A stretch of DNA of 64,000 nt, taken from contig JAXGRD010000003.1 of NCBI GenBank assembly GCA_040766105.1, forward strand, positions 309,173 to 373,172, written 5' to 3'. The stretch is from JAXGRD01 sp040766105. GTDB lineage: Bacteria; Bacillota; Clostridia; Peptostreptococcales; Anaerovoracaceae. Below, piece by piece: positions 1 to 8,477 of this stretch; within the stretch, counting starts at the first letter, position 1, and each line of letters begins with the position of its first letter. The notes beneath the pieces were generated by a model. The model was given only the letters and a program-made list of their open reading frames with translations, did not search any database and was not told where the DNA came from. The translations under genes and the position numbers were made by a program.

Positions 1-455
1 GCCGTCATTTCAAAGCAGTCTCCCATATCCTTTTCGCCATCCCCCGCCTTCATGCCGGTGCATTCCTTCCATTGGATTTCCGCAAGAGGACGTCCCGGAG
101 CAGCGGTCTTCAGCTCACGGAGACACTCTCCCATATCCAGCACTTCCTTTGCCAAGATGATGTCCGTTGCGCACAATTCTTGTCCCGTAAGGAGGAAGAG
201 AGAGATGATGTCGTCCACTGCGAGAAGATACTTCTTCTCACGATCGGCACACTTGGTTGCCGCTGCAGCCTGCTTGGTGAGAGGTGTTCCGTGGCCCATA
301 TCCATGTAGGAACCGTCTTCAAACATATTGATTCCTCTATCCGCCAAGAACTGTCTGGCGCCGGGTGTGAGCCTGGCACCCTCCTCCAGGTCATAGCTGG
401 TAAAAGGCTCTTTTCTGTATATATCTCTCAAAACATCTTCTGTGATGTATTTCAT
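1..455 (-). CDS. EutT-like cobalamin adenosyltransferase-family protein (partial, cut by left edge)
   Basis: An open frame of 151 codons runs from an ATG at 455 to the window edge without a stop. The N-terminus (MKYITEDVLRDIYRKEPF, then TPGARQFLADRGINMF) resembles the start of ethanolamine-utilisation cobalamin adenosyltransferases, where a similar TPxAR segment is followed by a helix. That family adenosylates cob(I)alamin. CutC needs no B12, so the role in this locus is unclear; it may be repurposed or serve another enzyme encoded further left. It is the last visible gene of the cut operon, 13 bp after the GTPase gene. The GGAG ribosome site supports the start. The family call is moderately sure; activity cannot be judged because the C-terminal half is missing. 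Confidence 0.65.
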   Translation of the reverse strand, partial: MKYITEDVLRDIYRKEPFTSYDLEEGARLTPGARQFLADRGINMFEDGSYMDMGHGTPLTKQAAAATKCADREKKYLLAVDDIISLFLLTGQELCATDIILAKEVLDMGECLRELKTAAPGRPLAEIQWKECTGMKAGDGEKDMGDCFEMT

Positions 456-468
456 CTTACTTCTCCTC

Positions 469-915
469 TTACACTGCTTCTCCCAGCAAGTACTTCCGCA
501 AGGTCTCGATGCTTTCCTCTTGGTGGATGCTCACCGAGAAATATGGTTCTGTCACGCCTATGGCTGTAAGTTGTCTCTCGCATGTCTCCCGATTTTCCGG
601 GTGTAAGTCGCTTTTGATGATGACCCCCGTCACCGGGCAGTTGAACACTTTTCCGAATCCATGGGGATAAATCTCTTTGGGGTTGGACTGATCCACCAAG
701 ATCAGTACGTGGGATGCATTGTTTTGGGCCGCCGATATGATGTGCTTGTACATCCACGGTATTTCCAAGTAGGCTCCCGGAACATCTATGGTGTACTTTC
801 CGAAAATCATGTCCTGGGTCTTTCGCAAGGGTTTGTCCGAGCGATTGATGGCTTTGACCAAGCTGGATTTTCCGCTTCCCGTAGGCCCTATGACCATGAT
901 TTTTCGCCGCATCAT
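469..915 (-). CDS. EutP/PduV-type microcompartment-associated small GTPase
   Basis: 148 residues. A Walker A P-loop (GPTGSGKSS) lies near residues 10-18 and a Ras-like fold is suggested by the alternating hydrophobic strands (VLILVD, TGVIIKSDL). This is the EutP/PduV family found in most ethanolamine, propanediol and choline compartment loci. Its exact job is not settled; PduV has been linked to placement of compartments in the cell. I chose the ATG at 915 because it overlaps the stop of the upstream shell gene (ATGA), which implies translational coupling. Longer upstream starts would run deep into that gene. The NKxD base-specificity motif is not obvious, as in many members of this family. 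Confidence 0.8.
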   Translation of the reverse strand: MMRRKIMVIGPTGSGKSSLVKAINRSDKPLRKTQDMIFGKYTIDVPGAYLEIPWMYKHIISAAQNNASHVLILVDQSNPKEIYPHGFGKVFNCPVTGVIIKSDLHPENRETCERQLTAIGVTEPYFSVSIHQEESIETLRKYLLGEAV

Positions 916-1271
916 GTCTTGGTAACCGGTACAGTGGTGAATCCCAAATCGTTGCAAAGGGTCTCCGTTACTGCTATGAGCGCGGTCTCTACACTTTGCA
1001 CGTCGCCGGTGATGACCACCGAGCCGGTAAATCTATCCAGAAATCCCAGTTCTACATTGGCAGCCTTGGTGGCAATGTCTGCAGCGATAATGGCTGTCTC
1101 GTAGGGGGACAAGGTCAGTATGCCGATGGCTCCGCTTTCATCGATGCCCAGTCGCTCGTAGATATCCTCCACCGGGGATGCGATAACATGGGCGATGGTA
1201 ACCTGTTTGCCGGGTACCGACTCCTGTATGACACGCTGTAGTTCCAGCGGTTTTTCATTGAGAACTCCCAT
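912..1271 (-). CDS. EutS/PduU-type circularly permuted BMC-H shell protein
   Basis: 119 residues. The sequence VIQESVPGKQVTIAHVIA followed by GAIGILTLSPYETAIIAADI and LGFLDRFTGSVVITGD matches the EutS/PduU family, in which the BMC fold is circularly permuted and an N-terminal strand forms a beta-barrel cap over the hexamer pore. It would form hexamers in the shell of the choline compartment. The start at 1271 has a perfect AGGAGG site that overlaps the cutD stop codon. Reading further upstream adds 27 residues of cutD antisense-like sequence and is not supported. The gene ends in a 4-bp overlap with the GTPase gene. Confidence 0.85.
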   Translation of the reverse strand: MGVLNEKPLELQRVIQESVPGKQVTIAHVIASPVEDIYERLGIDESGAIGILTLSPYETAIIAADIATKAANVELGFLDRFTGSVVITGDVQSVETALIAVTETLCNDLGFTTVPVTKT

Positions 1272-1281
1272 GAAGCACCTC

Positions 1282-2235
1282 CTAGTGCCTGATGACTGCG
1301 ACGGGGAAATCGTAGGCGTTGATCCAGCATTCAATCTGATCCAACTCTTCATCTCCCAAGCTGGGATCTCCCTCTATGGGATAATCCATATCCAGCTGTC
1401 GATATTTATTTACGCCCATCTTGTGGTAGGGCAGAAGATCAATTCCTTTAAAGTTCTTGTAATCCTTGTAGGGCATGAGGAACTTGATCACGTTTTCTAT
1501 GTCTTCTTTTCTGTCATTGACCCCTTTCAAAAGAGGCATTCTGATTTTGACGTTCTTTCTGTTTCGGAGCAACCATTCCAGGTTCTCCAGTATCATTTCG
1601 TTGCGAACGCCCGTCCACTGGAAGTGGCGGTCGGAATCGATGTGCTTTACATCGAAGAGGAACAGGTCCACAAACTCCGCAATTTTCGCTAGGTTTTCCG
1701 CCTTTACATATCCGCAGGTCTCAATGGCGGTATTGATTCCGCTGTGCTTACATGCCATGAGAAGATTGGTTGCCGCTTCCGGCTGTGCCGTCACTTCTCC
1801 TCCGCCAAGGGTGACACCCCCGCCGGAAACATCGTAGAAGGCCCTGTCTTCCTCAATGATTTCCATCAGCTCGGAGATGGTTTTCTTCTCCCCGGCGATG
1901 TCCAACGCATTGACCAGACAAGCATCTTCACACTTTCGGCATCCGATACATTCGATTTCTCTGGACACCTGGTGGGAACAGCCGTCCTGCCCCATACTGT
2001 GTATGTTGACAGGACAAACCTGTGCACACCTTCCGCACTGGACACAGACATCGGCCTTATACATGACCTGATACTTGCGTTCCAGTCCTTCAGGATTGGA
2101 GCACCACTTGCAACGCAGGGGGCAGCCTTTGAAAAATACCAGGCTGCGAACCCCGGGTCCGTCATGGGTATTGTACTTCTGTACATTGAAGATGACGGCC
2201 TTTCTTTCAATTGTGTTGGAAGAGTTGTTGTTCAT
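1282..2235 (-). CDS. cutD: CutD, glycyl-radical-enzyme activating protein (radical SAM)
   Basis: 317 residues. The radical-SAM cluster motif CxxxCxxC is at C38, C42 and C45 (GCPLRCKWC), preceded by the activase signature YNTHDGPGVRS. Two ferredoxin-type 4Fe-4S motifs follow (CVQCGRCAQVCP and CIGCRKCEDACL, about residues 64-100), typical of the longer activases such as CutD and PflC-like proteins. It installs the glycyl radical on CutC using S-adenosylmethionine and a low-potential electron donor. It lies directly downstream of cutC, the standard pairing, with an AGGAG site 9-10 bp before the ATG. Identity rests on both its own motifs and the neighbouring cutC. Confidence 0.95.
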   Translation of the reverse strand: MNNNSSNTIERKAVIFNVQKYNTHDGPGVRSLVFFKGCPLRCKWCSNPEGLERKYQVMYKADVCVQCGRCAQVCPVNIHSMGQDGCSHQVSREIECIGCRKCEDACLVNALDIAGEKKTISELMEIIEEDRAFYDVSGGGVTLGGGEVTAQPEAATNLLMACKHSGINTAIETCGYVKAENLAKIAEFVDLFLFDVKHIDSDRHFQWTGVRNEMILENLEWLLRNRKNVKIRMPLLKGVNDRKEDIENVIKFLMPYKDYKNFKGIDLLPYHKMGVNKYRQLDMDYPIEGDPSLGDEELDQIECWINAYDFPVAVIRH

Positions 2236-2274
2236 GGTGCCCTAACTCCTATATCAATAACTGACTAAATATGC

Positions 2275-4833
2275 TTAAAACTTGGTGAGCATGGTTCTGC
2301 TGATGATCTCATCCTGTACGTCTTTGCACAGTTCCGTGAAGAATGCGCTGTATCCTGCTACGCGGACAACCAGGTCTCTGTAGCTGCTGGGGTCTTTCTG
2401 TGCACTGAGCATGGATTCGTTGTCCACGTAGTTGAACTGCATTTCGCCGTTTCCGAACATACATGCGGTTCGCAGCAATGTGATGATTCCCTGCTCTCCT
2501 TCCGGTGTATCCAGGATTCCCGGCATCAACTTGAAGTTGTGTACCACACCGATGTTCATGTTGTCGTTGGACATCTTGGATACGGACTTGATAATGGCTG
2601 TGGGGCCCTTGAAGTCTGCACCCTGTGTGGGGCTGATTCCGTCGGAAAGTGGTATCCATGCATTTCGTCCGTTGGCGGAAGCGCCCGTCAACTGTCCGAA
2701 AGGTGTGTTGTTGGAGATGGACAAAGTTCCGTGGCTCAGTCTGGAGTACAGTGTCTTGTACTGGCTGTGCTCTCTCTCCGTGTAGTTGATCAGGTCGGAT
2801 GCAATGTAGTCGGCATAGTCGTCGTCGTTTCCGTACTTAGGTGCTGCCAAGCAGTCCGCCTTCACCTGTTCGTATCCCACGAAGTCTGCCTTGAGGGCTT
2901 CGTTCAGCTGGGTAAGTGTATATTTCTTGTCGTCGAACACCAATTTCTTGATAGCCGCCATGGAGTCGGTATAGGTTGCCAAGCCGGACCATACAACGCC
3001 GGGGCCGAAGTTATACATTGCTCCACCGGAGGATACGTCTCTGCCGTTCTCCATACAACCCTCATACATGATGGACATGAGAGGCTTGGGTGCCAGTTCT
3101 TTGTGAACTCTCTGGGAGATAACGGTCATGACGCTGGTCCACTTGGTGATGTAGTCGATCTGTCCCTTTACAGCCGCATCGAACTCTTCAAATGTCTTGA
3201 AGTTTTCCAGGGGTCCCATATCCGGGCAAACCTGCTTGCCGTACCATAGGGGCACGCCGTGGTTGAGAACCAACTCGATGCAGATGGGCCACTGAGTGTA
3301 GGATGTGGAAGTCCACTGGTAGAGACGTCCGGATTTCTGCGGTTCTACGCAGCCCATGAGGCAGTAGTCTCTGGCATCTTCTACGGAAACACCCTTTGCC
3401 AGCATCATCTTGATATGTGCATCATCGAAGTGACAAGCGGGGAATCCCATTCCGGCACGAACCACATCAACGATTTTTCTCATGTACTTCTCGGGCGACT
3501 TGTTGTGAATTCTGCAAGCCAGAGAAGGCTGATAAATCTTCGTATGTCTAACCGCATCCATGAGGAGGTAGGTCAGGTCGTTGGTAGCATCTCTGCCTTC
3601 ACGAGTGACACCGCCTACGCACATGTTGACGAAGGGCTGATATCCTGCGAAGAACTTGGAGCTTCCTTCACTGGTGACCCACATCATCTCGGACATCTTG
3701 ATGAGCATGCAACTTGCCAGTTCAAATGCTTCATATTCGGAGATTCTTCCCGAATCGATGTCTGCCTTGAAATAGGGGTACATGTACTGGTCAACACGAC
3801 CGATGGACATTCCTGTCTGGTTTTCTTCTACAACCAGGAGGGACTCTACAGTCCATACTGCCTGGATGGCTTCCCAGAATGTAGAAGGCTTATGAGCCGG
3901 CACTCTGGCATTTACTTCAGAAATCTTCTCCAGTTCCTTCTTTCTCTTGGGATCTGTTTCCTTTGCAGCCAATTCAGCCGCGTACTGAGACATTCTCTTC
4001 GCATATATCATGACGCCTTCCGTGGTGTCGATGACGGACTTGTAGAAGTAAATCTTGTCGATGTCTTCAGGGTTTTCGTAGTCCAGTTTTTCCAAATGCT
4101 CTTTGGCTTCCTGCTGAATGTCCAGCATGCCCTTCTTCATGAGGATTACGTCATATCCCGGGTTGGAGTCTCCACCACCGTTGGTTGCGTGATACGAACA
4201 GTCCGATACGAAGGATTCGCCGGACAATTCCCAGCCGCCACATTCTCGATACTGGTCTTCACAGTACTCATCCACTGACTTACCTTCCCAGAATGGGAAG
4301 AGTTCTTCTCTCATGTACTTCTTGTCTTCTTCCGAAACGAAGAAGGGGTCCTGGTCTCTGCTTCCAATGGTGTCCAGTTCTTCTTTCATCCATCTCCACG
4401 CAATATCAGGAGAGAATGCCCCTGCTCTAGGTGCGCCGCAAGGAGCACCAACGATCAGTTCGTTGTCTTGAATCACCAAGGGAGCCGTTTCGCAGCAGTA
4501 CTTGAAGCACTGTCCTCGCAACCTGATTTTGGGGGTTCCGGGGTTTTCTCTGTTGATCTTGGTGATGGCCTTAGCTCTGTGGGTGGTGATGGTGGGAACC
4601 TGCTTCAGGAAGTTCTCCTTCAATGCCACAATACGCTCTGTTGGGCCGTTGGGGATTGCTCCCGCCTTTGCCGGCGCCGCAGCACCTGTTGTTCCGCAGC
4701 TCGCTCCGGATGTTTCCGGTGCTGTCACCTGATTCTGAACACTGCTGAACATTTTGATCAGCGCATTGCGTTCTTCCTCGGACATGTTCTTGGTTGCTTC
4801 TGCAAGCTGGTTTGAAAATTCTCGAATATCCAA
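2275..4833 (-). CDS. cutC: CutC, choline trimethylamine-lyase (glycyl radical enzyme), type I length
   Basis: 852 residues. It cleaves choline to trimethylamine and acetaldehyde by radical chemistry. The thiyl cysteine and base are in GCVEP (C495, E497); the glycyl radical is in RVAGYSAFF (G827). D222, F401 and T508 occupy the positions of the choline-contacting residues known from the Desulfovibrio enzyme with a constant offset of six, which separates it from diol dehydratases and pyruvate formate-lyase. Residues 1-35 form an amphipathic helix, followed by an Ala/Gly/Thr-rich linker to about 65: a likely compartment-targeting peptide. The start appears to be TTG at 4833 after GAGG; no in-frame ATG occurs until M17. 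Length fits the roughly 850-residue class rather than the longer enterobacterial form. Confidence 0.96.
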   Translation of the reverse strand: MDIREFSNQLAEATKNMSEEERNALIKMFSSVQNQVTAPETSGASCGTTGAAAPAKAGAIPNGPTERIVALKENFLKQVPTITTHRAKAITKINRENPGTPKIRLRGQCFKYCCETAPLVIQDNELIVGAPCGAPRAGAFSPDIAWRWMKEELDTIGSRDQDPFFVSEEDKKYMREELFPFWEGKSVDEYCEDQYRECGGWELSGESFVSDCSYHATNGGGDSNPGYDVILMKKGMLDIQQEAKEHLEKLDYENPEDIDKIYFYKSVIDTTEGVMIYAKRMSQYAAELAAKETDPKRKKELEKISEVNARVPAHKPSTFWEAIQAVWTVESLLVVEENQTGMSIGRVDQYMYPYFKADIDSGRISEYEAFELASCMLIKMSEMMWVTSEGSSKFFAGYQPFVNMCVGGVTREGRDATNDLTYLLMDAVRHTKIYQPSLACRIHNKSPEKYMRKIVDVVRAGMGFPACHFDDAHIKMMLAKGVSVEDARDYCLMGCVEPQKSGRLYQWTSTSYTQWPICIELVLNHGVPLWYGKQVCPDMGPLENFKTFEEFDAAVKGQIDYITKWTSVMTVISQRVHKELAPKPLMSIMYEGCMENGRDVSSGGAMYNFGPGVVWSGLATYTDSMAAIKKLVFDDKKYTLTQLNEALKADFVGYEQVKADCLAAPKYGNDDDYADYIASDLINYTEREHSQYKTLYSRLSHGTLSISNNTPFGQLTGASANGRNAWIPLSDGISPTQGADFKGPTAIIKSVSKMSNDNMNIGVVHNFKLMPGILDTPEGEQGIITLLRTACMFGNGEMQFNYVDNESMLSAQKDPSSYRDLVVRVAGYSAFFTELCKDVQDEIISRTMLTKF

Positions 4834-4862
4834 TTCATTACCTCACTTTCTGCTTATCACGG

Positions 4863-6365
4863 CTACTGTTCATCCTGGTTTCCTTTGATTCCTTCTATTG
4901 CCTCCAGCAGCAGTCGATGCAATAATTCTATATTATCTGTATTCAGATCTTTCTTATTCATGTTGGGCTGTTGTGTCTCAGCCTCGGGCACTTGGTGATC
5001 CAGGGCATCAACCTTTCTCACGCCGTATCCGATTTTTCTGATGTAGATCAGGTTCATAGGAGACACGTTGTCCGACGTGATTCCTTCTCCCGCCGATCCG
5101 CTTCCCAAAGTCATGGAGGGGAAGAGGTTGGTAGTGGCACCCATGCTTCCGAAGGTTGCGGGTGTATTGACCAAAACCCTTCCGACAGGTTTCTTCAAAG
5201 CGAACTGTCTGATGACTTCATCATCCTTGGAGTGGATGACCAGGGTATGCCCCTGTTTTTCGCTGAGAAGAAGCTCAATGCACTTTTCACAGGCACCCAT
5301 CCAGTCGTCTTCAATGAAGTAGGCAAGCACCGGGCAAAGTTTCTCCTTGGCATAAGGGTTGTCTTCGGAGATATACTTCTTTTCCGATAGCAGCACTTTT
5401 ACATTGCTGTCTACAGAGAATCCCGCCTTGGCAGCCAATTCCACCGCACTGATGCCCACAATTTCAGGATTTGCCTTTCCCGTGGGGAGGAAGAAGAGTT
5501 TGCTCAACCGTTCCGATTCTTCGTGTGTCATGAAGTAACCGCCGTTTGCGATGAAGCGTTCCTTCACCTGAGGAGATACCACGCTGTCCACCACAATGGA
5601 TTGTTCCGCAGCGGAGACGATTCCATTGTCGAAGGTCTTGCTGGTGATGATGTCCTTTGTTGCCTGATCCAGGTCGGCAGTTCTTTCGATGAATGCCGGT
5701 CCGTTTCCGATGCCACCGAAGATGATTGGTTTGCCGGACTTTCTTGCCGCTTCCAACATTCCCGGAACACCGGTTATCATCACGAGAGCCGTACATCTGT
5801 GTCCCATCAGCTCAGCGGTCCCCGCCGGGGTTACCGTGTGAAGATAGGTCAGTGCACCGTCGGGCAATCCTGCCTCGTGTGCCGCATCGATCATGATGTC
5901 CAGTGCCTTTTCCATGACCTTTCTCGCAATGGGATGGGGAGAAAACACAATGGCATTCCCCGATTTAATGGCGATGAGGGTCTTGAAAATCGTCGTTGAC
6001 ACCGGACTGGTTGCCGGGCTTAAGGCGGCGATGACCCCAAGGGGTACACCCACCTCCTTCATGCTCTTCTCACAATCTTCACTGATGAATCCCACGCATC
6101 GCATGCCACGCAGCTCTCTTCTCAAATATTCGCAGACAAAGCGATTCTTTACATATTTGTCTTCCCATCTGCCGTATTCCGTCTCTTCGTGAGAGAGGAT
6201 GGCCAGCTCTCTGGAGTACTTGGTGATTTCGTCAGCAATGTGCTCTACGATTTCATCCAATTTTTCCTGGGAAAACGTTGCCATTTCCTTCTGGGCTTCC
6301 GCAGCATTTTCTGCAAGTATCCTTGCCTCCTGGATGGAGAGCAGATCATTATCTATGATATTCAT
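4863..6365 (-). CDS. Microcompartment CoA-acylating aldehyde dehydrogenase homologue with Ser at the catalytic Cys position
   Basis: 500 residues of the EutE/PduP/AdhE-N aldehyde dehydrogenase family, expected to convert the acetaldehyde made by CutC to acetyl-CoA. The Rossmann segment (VGVPLGVIAALSPATSP) and the nucleophile loop are easy to see. However, the loop reads KTFDNGIVSAAEQS, where the family normally has Cys; the codon at this point (residue 251) is TCC, so Ser replaces the catalytic thiol. No other Cys is near. It may be inactive, structural, or complemented by a second dehydrogenase outside the window. The N-terminal segment (residues 1-25) and a C-terminal amphipathic tail (after a Gln/Asn-rich linker) both resemble encapsulation peptides. 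Start supported by GGGAGA. Confidence 0.85.
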   Translation of the reverse strand: MNIIDNDLLSIQEARILAENAAEAQKEMATFSQEKLDEIVEHIADEITKYSRELAILSHEETEYGRWEDKYVKNRFVCEYLRRELRGMRCVGFISEDCEKSMKEVGVPLGVIAALSPATSPVSTTIFKTLIAIKSGNAIVFSPHPIARKVMEKALDIMIDAAHEAGLPDGALTYLHTVTPAGTAELMGHRCTALVMITGVPGMLEAARKSGKPIIFGGIGNGPAFIERTADLDQATKDIITSKTFDNGIVSAAEQSIVVDSVVSPQVKERFIANGGYFMTHEESERLSKLFFLPTGKANPEIVGISAVELAAKAGFSVDSNVKVLLSEKKYISEDNPYAKEKLCPVLAYFIEDDWMGACEKCIELLLSEKQGHTLVIHSKDDEVIRQFALKKPVGRVLVNTPATFGSMGATTNLFPSMTLGSGSAGEGITSDNVSPMNLIYIRKIGYGVRKVDALDHQVPEAETQQPNMNKKDLNTDNIELLHRLLLEAIEGIKGNQDEQ

Positions 6366-6398
6366 TTGTATCTCTCCCTTCCGTAAGGTTTTCCCCGA

Positions 6399-6707
6399 TT
6401 ATTCCTGGGGAAGGAGCTTGTCTAAAGTATATCGATCAGTGATTTTTTCCAAATCAGGATGAGGTCTTGCGATGACGACGGAACTGTATACTTCTGTTCC
6501 CATCTCTTCCACCGCCTTTACGCCGGCCTTTACTGCCGTGTTGCAAGCAGCTACGTCGCCGCTGACAAGGACGGAGATATAACCGGATGCGGTATTTTCA
6601 TATCCGATCAGTTCTACATCCGCTGCCTTTACCATGGCATCTGCAGCTTCTAAAACGAAGACAAGACCGAAGGTTTCCACCAATCCTAATGCTTCATATC
6701 CTTTCAT
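6399..6707 (-). CDS. BMC-H hexameric shell protein (PduA/EutM type), copy 1
   Basis: 102 residues with a single BMC domain: ALGLVETFGLVFVLEAADAMVKAADVEL, then the pore-side segment YENTASGYISVLVSGDVAA and the conserved AVKAG helix. These are canonical one-domain shell proteins that tile the facets of the compartment. The C-terminal tail (after about residue 78, VIARPHPDLEKI) is longer than the core fold. The pore loop reads NTASGY rather than the usual KIGSG, so pore selectivity may differ from PduA. It lies between a second BMC-H gene and the aldehyde dehydrogenase gene. Confidence 0.92.
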   Translation of the reverse strand: MKGYEALGLVETFGLVFVLEAADAMVKAADVELIGYENTASGYISVLVSGDVAACNTAVKAGVKAVEEMGTEVYSSVVIARPHPDLEKITDRYTLDKLLPQE

Positions 6708-6728
6708 TTTCAGTCCTTTCTCCTCTCT

Positions 6729-7025
6729 TTAGTAATCCACATCGTGTACGGACACGATATCGCCTACTTCTTTGATCGGTCTTGGCATCACGTTCTGTGC
6801 TGTCAACTTACCGATGGCCGCAGCCGCCTCTGCACCTGCCTTTACCGCAGCTCTTACCGCTGCCACATCCCCCTTGACCATGATGGTTACCAGGGTGGAT
6901 CCGATGTTTTCGTAGGAAATCAGTTCTACATCCGCTGCCTTGAGCATCTTGTCACATGCATCCAGGGCGGGAACCATTCCTACTGTTTCGATGAGACCAA
7001 GGGCCTCTTCTCCGTAGTATCTCAT
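6729..7025 (-). CDS. BMC-H hexameric shell protein (PduA/EutM type), copy 2
   Basis: 98 residues with one BMC domain: EALGLIETVGMVPALDACDKMLKAADVELISYENIGSTLVTIMVKGDVAAVRAAVKAG in pieces typical of PduA/EutM. The pore segment is YENIGSTLV, closer to the usual form than copy 1. AAGGAGG precedes the ATG by seven bases. The two adjacent, divergent BMC-H copies suggest a mixed facet composition. No BMC-T or pentameric BMC-P gene is visible here; at least the vertex protein should be encoded beyond the left edge if the compartment closes. Confidence 0.93.
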   Translation of the reverse strand: MRYYGEEALGLIETVGMVPALDACDKMLKAADVELISYENIGSTLVTIMVKGDVAAVRAAVKAGAEAAAAIGKLTAQNVMPRPIKEVGDIVSVHDVDY

Positions 7026-7046
7026 GAGAGATCCTCCTTCATTTTC

Positions 7047-7313
7047 TTAATCTTTGATGTAGTTGTTGATTGCGGCAATCCCGTCATCCAAAGCGCGATA
7101 GTATATCACCAGGTTGCCCTTTTCGTCCAAGTCCAGTCTGCTTTCTTCTATAAGTCCGTTGGAAGCAGCTGTCATAAGTGCTTCATCCATAGCCTTGTCC
7201 TTGAAAGCTCGGAAGTCGCCGTACTGCGCCTTTAGTTCCTTCTGTACATCCGCTCTACTTGCCTCAACGCCTGTGGCATAGTACTTCAAAATTGCAAAGT
7301 TTAATGGTTTCAT
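7047..7313 (-). CDS. Small uncharacterised protein of the cut operon (88 aa)
   Basis: 88 residues, soluble, no signal or membrane segment. I do not recognise a named family. The layout (LNFAILKYYATGVEASRADVQKEL, then MTAASNGLIEE, then LVIYYRAL) suggests a small helical bundle with a short beta hairpin, as in winged-helix modules, but no DNA-binding motif is clear. An AAGGAGG site overlapping the transporter stop precedes it, so translation is well supported. Its place between transporter and shell genes suggests a compartment-specific role such as assembly or regulation. Confidence 0.75.
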   Translation of the reverse strand: MKPLNFAILKYYATGVEASRADVQKELKAQYGDFRAFKDKAMDEALMTAASNGLIEESRLDLDEKGNLVIYYRALDDGIAAINNYIKD

Positions 7314-7317
7314 AGTC

Positions 7318-8406
7318 TTACGCCTCCTTTGATGCCTTGTCCTGGGAAATAGCCAGGATTACAATACCGATTACCATGATGACAGCGCCGACCCATCCCT
7401 GCCAAGGAATAGCGTATCCGTCGATGCCATAGATCAATCCGAGGACGACAAAGCACCACATAGGTCCCCAGAAAGCATAGGTTCCGTTACAGCCCATACC
7501 CAGTGCGGCACCACACATGGAAGCGCCCTTGTACCAGAACTTAAAGGAGAAGGAAGCGAATACACCACCTACTACAAACATCCACAGGGAAGGTGCATCG
7601 GTCAAAGCCTGTCCAACGAGAGCCAGTCCTGAACCAATTCCGTCGCCGCTGATCAGGGAGAGGATGGAAACAAGGATTACACCGTTTACCAGACCGGATG
7701 TGCACTGACGAATGACGATGGCAACTTCGTAGTCTACCATGCAGCAAGCATAACCGCCTACCGCACCTTCAATACCCCAACCTAGGGCTGCGCAGAAACC
7801 TGCGATGATGCCGATGAGCATTTTTGCGTTGAATCCTGTTCCGGCTTCAAAGCCTGTGCTCCCAATAAGTACAGCAGCGCCGAAGCAGATGACGATACCA
7901 AGAATCATTCCACCGGACAATACCTGCTTGTAGATTGCTCTACCGATGATTGCGCCGATGGCAGCGTTCAATGCTGCAATGGGGATAATGATGGATCCTG
8001 CCATCTGCAGACCTACAACGTATGCTGTGGATGCAAGAGGACCACCGATGATTGCCGCAAGAATTAGGATTCTGCCCGGCTTTGTGCGAAGGGATCTTCC
8101 GAAGTCGCTAAAACGGCCGATAATGGCAGCGTAGATCAGAGACCAGACTGCGGAACAGATGTCATTTACGGCTGCACCAACTGCGCTCAAAACGTAAACG
8201 ACTGCGAATGCAGACAGCGTGCTTGCAGGACCGTACCAATCAGCCCATACGCCTGTTCCCATTCCCAGCGTCATAAATGCGGTGTAACCACCGTATAAAA
8301 ATCCTGACATCAATGCGATGAATATTCCTTTGGTTCTAAAGGATTTCTCCATTTTCACCTTTGCTTCTAGTGCTCCTGCCGGTGCACTCATAGCTCTCTC
8401 GACCAT
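7318..8406 (-). CDS. DMT-superfamily (EamA-like) membrane transporter, probable choline importer
   Basis: 362 residues with about ten hydrophobic segments and internal duplication (Gly/Ala-rich helices such as IIPIAALNAAIGAIIGRAIY and YGGYTAFMTLGMGTG), the pattern of the drug/metabolite transporter superfamily. The N-terminal 25 residues are cytoplasmic and charged. As the first gene of the cut operon it most likely brings choline or a related quaternary amine into the cell; small multidrug-type transporters are a known part of choline compartment loci. Export of trimethylamine is an alternative. The AGGAAGGAG site before the ATG supports the start. Confidence 0.8.
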   Translation of the reverse strand: MVERAMSAPAGALEAKVKMEKSFRTKGIFIALMSGFLYGGYTAFMTLGMGTGVWADWYGPASTLSAFAVVYVLSAVGAAVNDICSAVWSLIYAAIIGRFSDFGRSLRTKPGRILILAAIIGGPLASTAYVVGLQMAGSIIIPIAALNAAIGAIIGRAIYKQVLSGGMILGIVICFGAAVLIGSTGFEAGTGFNAKMLIGIIAGFCAALGWGIEGAVGGYACCMVDYEVAIVIRQCTSGLVNGVILVSILSLISGDGIGSGLALVGQALTDAPSLWMFVVGGVFASFSFKFWYKGASMCGAALGMGCNGTYAFWGPMWCFVVLGLIYGIDGYAIPWQGWVGAVIMVIGIVILAISQDKASKEA

Positions 8407-8477
8407 AAGTCTTTCTCCTTCCTACGACGAACAATAAGTATGATTTCGATAAATAAATAACGAGTCTTTTGCTTGTG

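Noticed and set aside
3259..4278. 339-codon open frame on the plus strand
   Set aside because: It lies antisense within cutC, shows no known motifs, has no ribosome site and has the composition of a mirrored coding strand.
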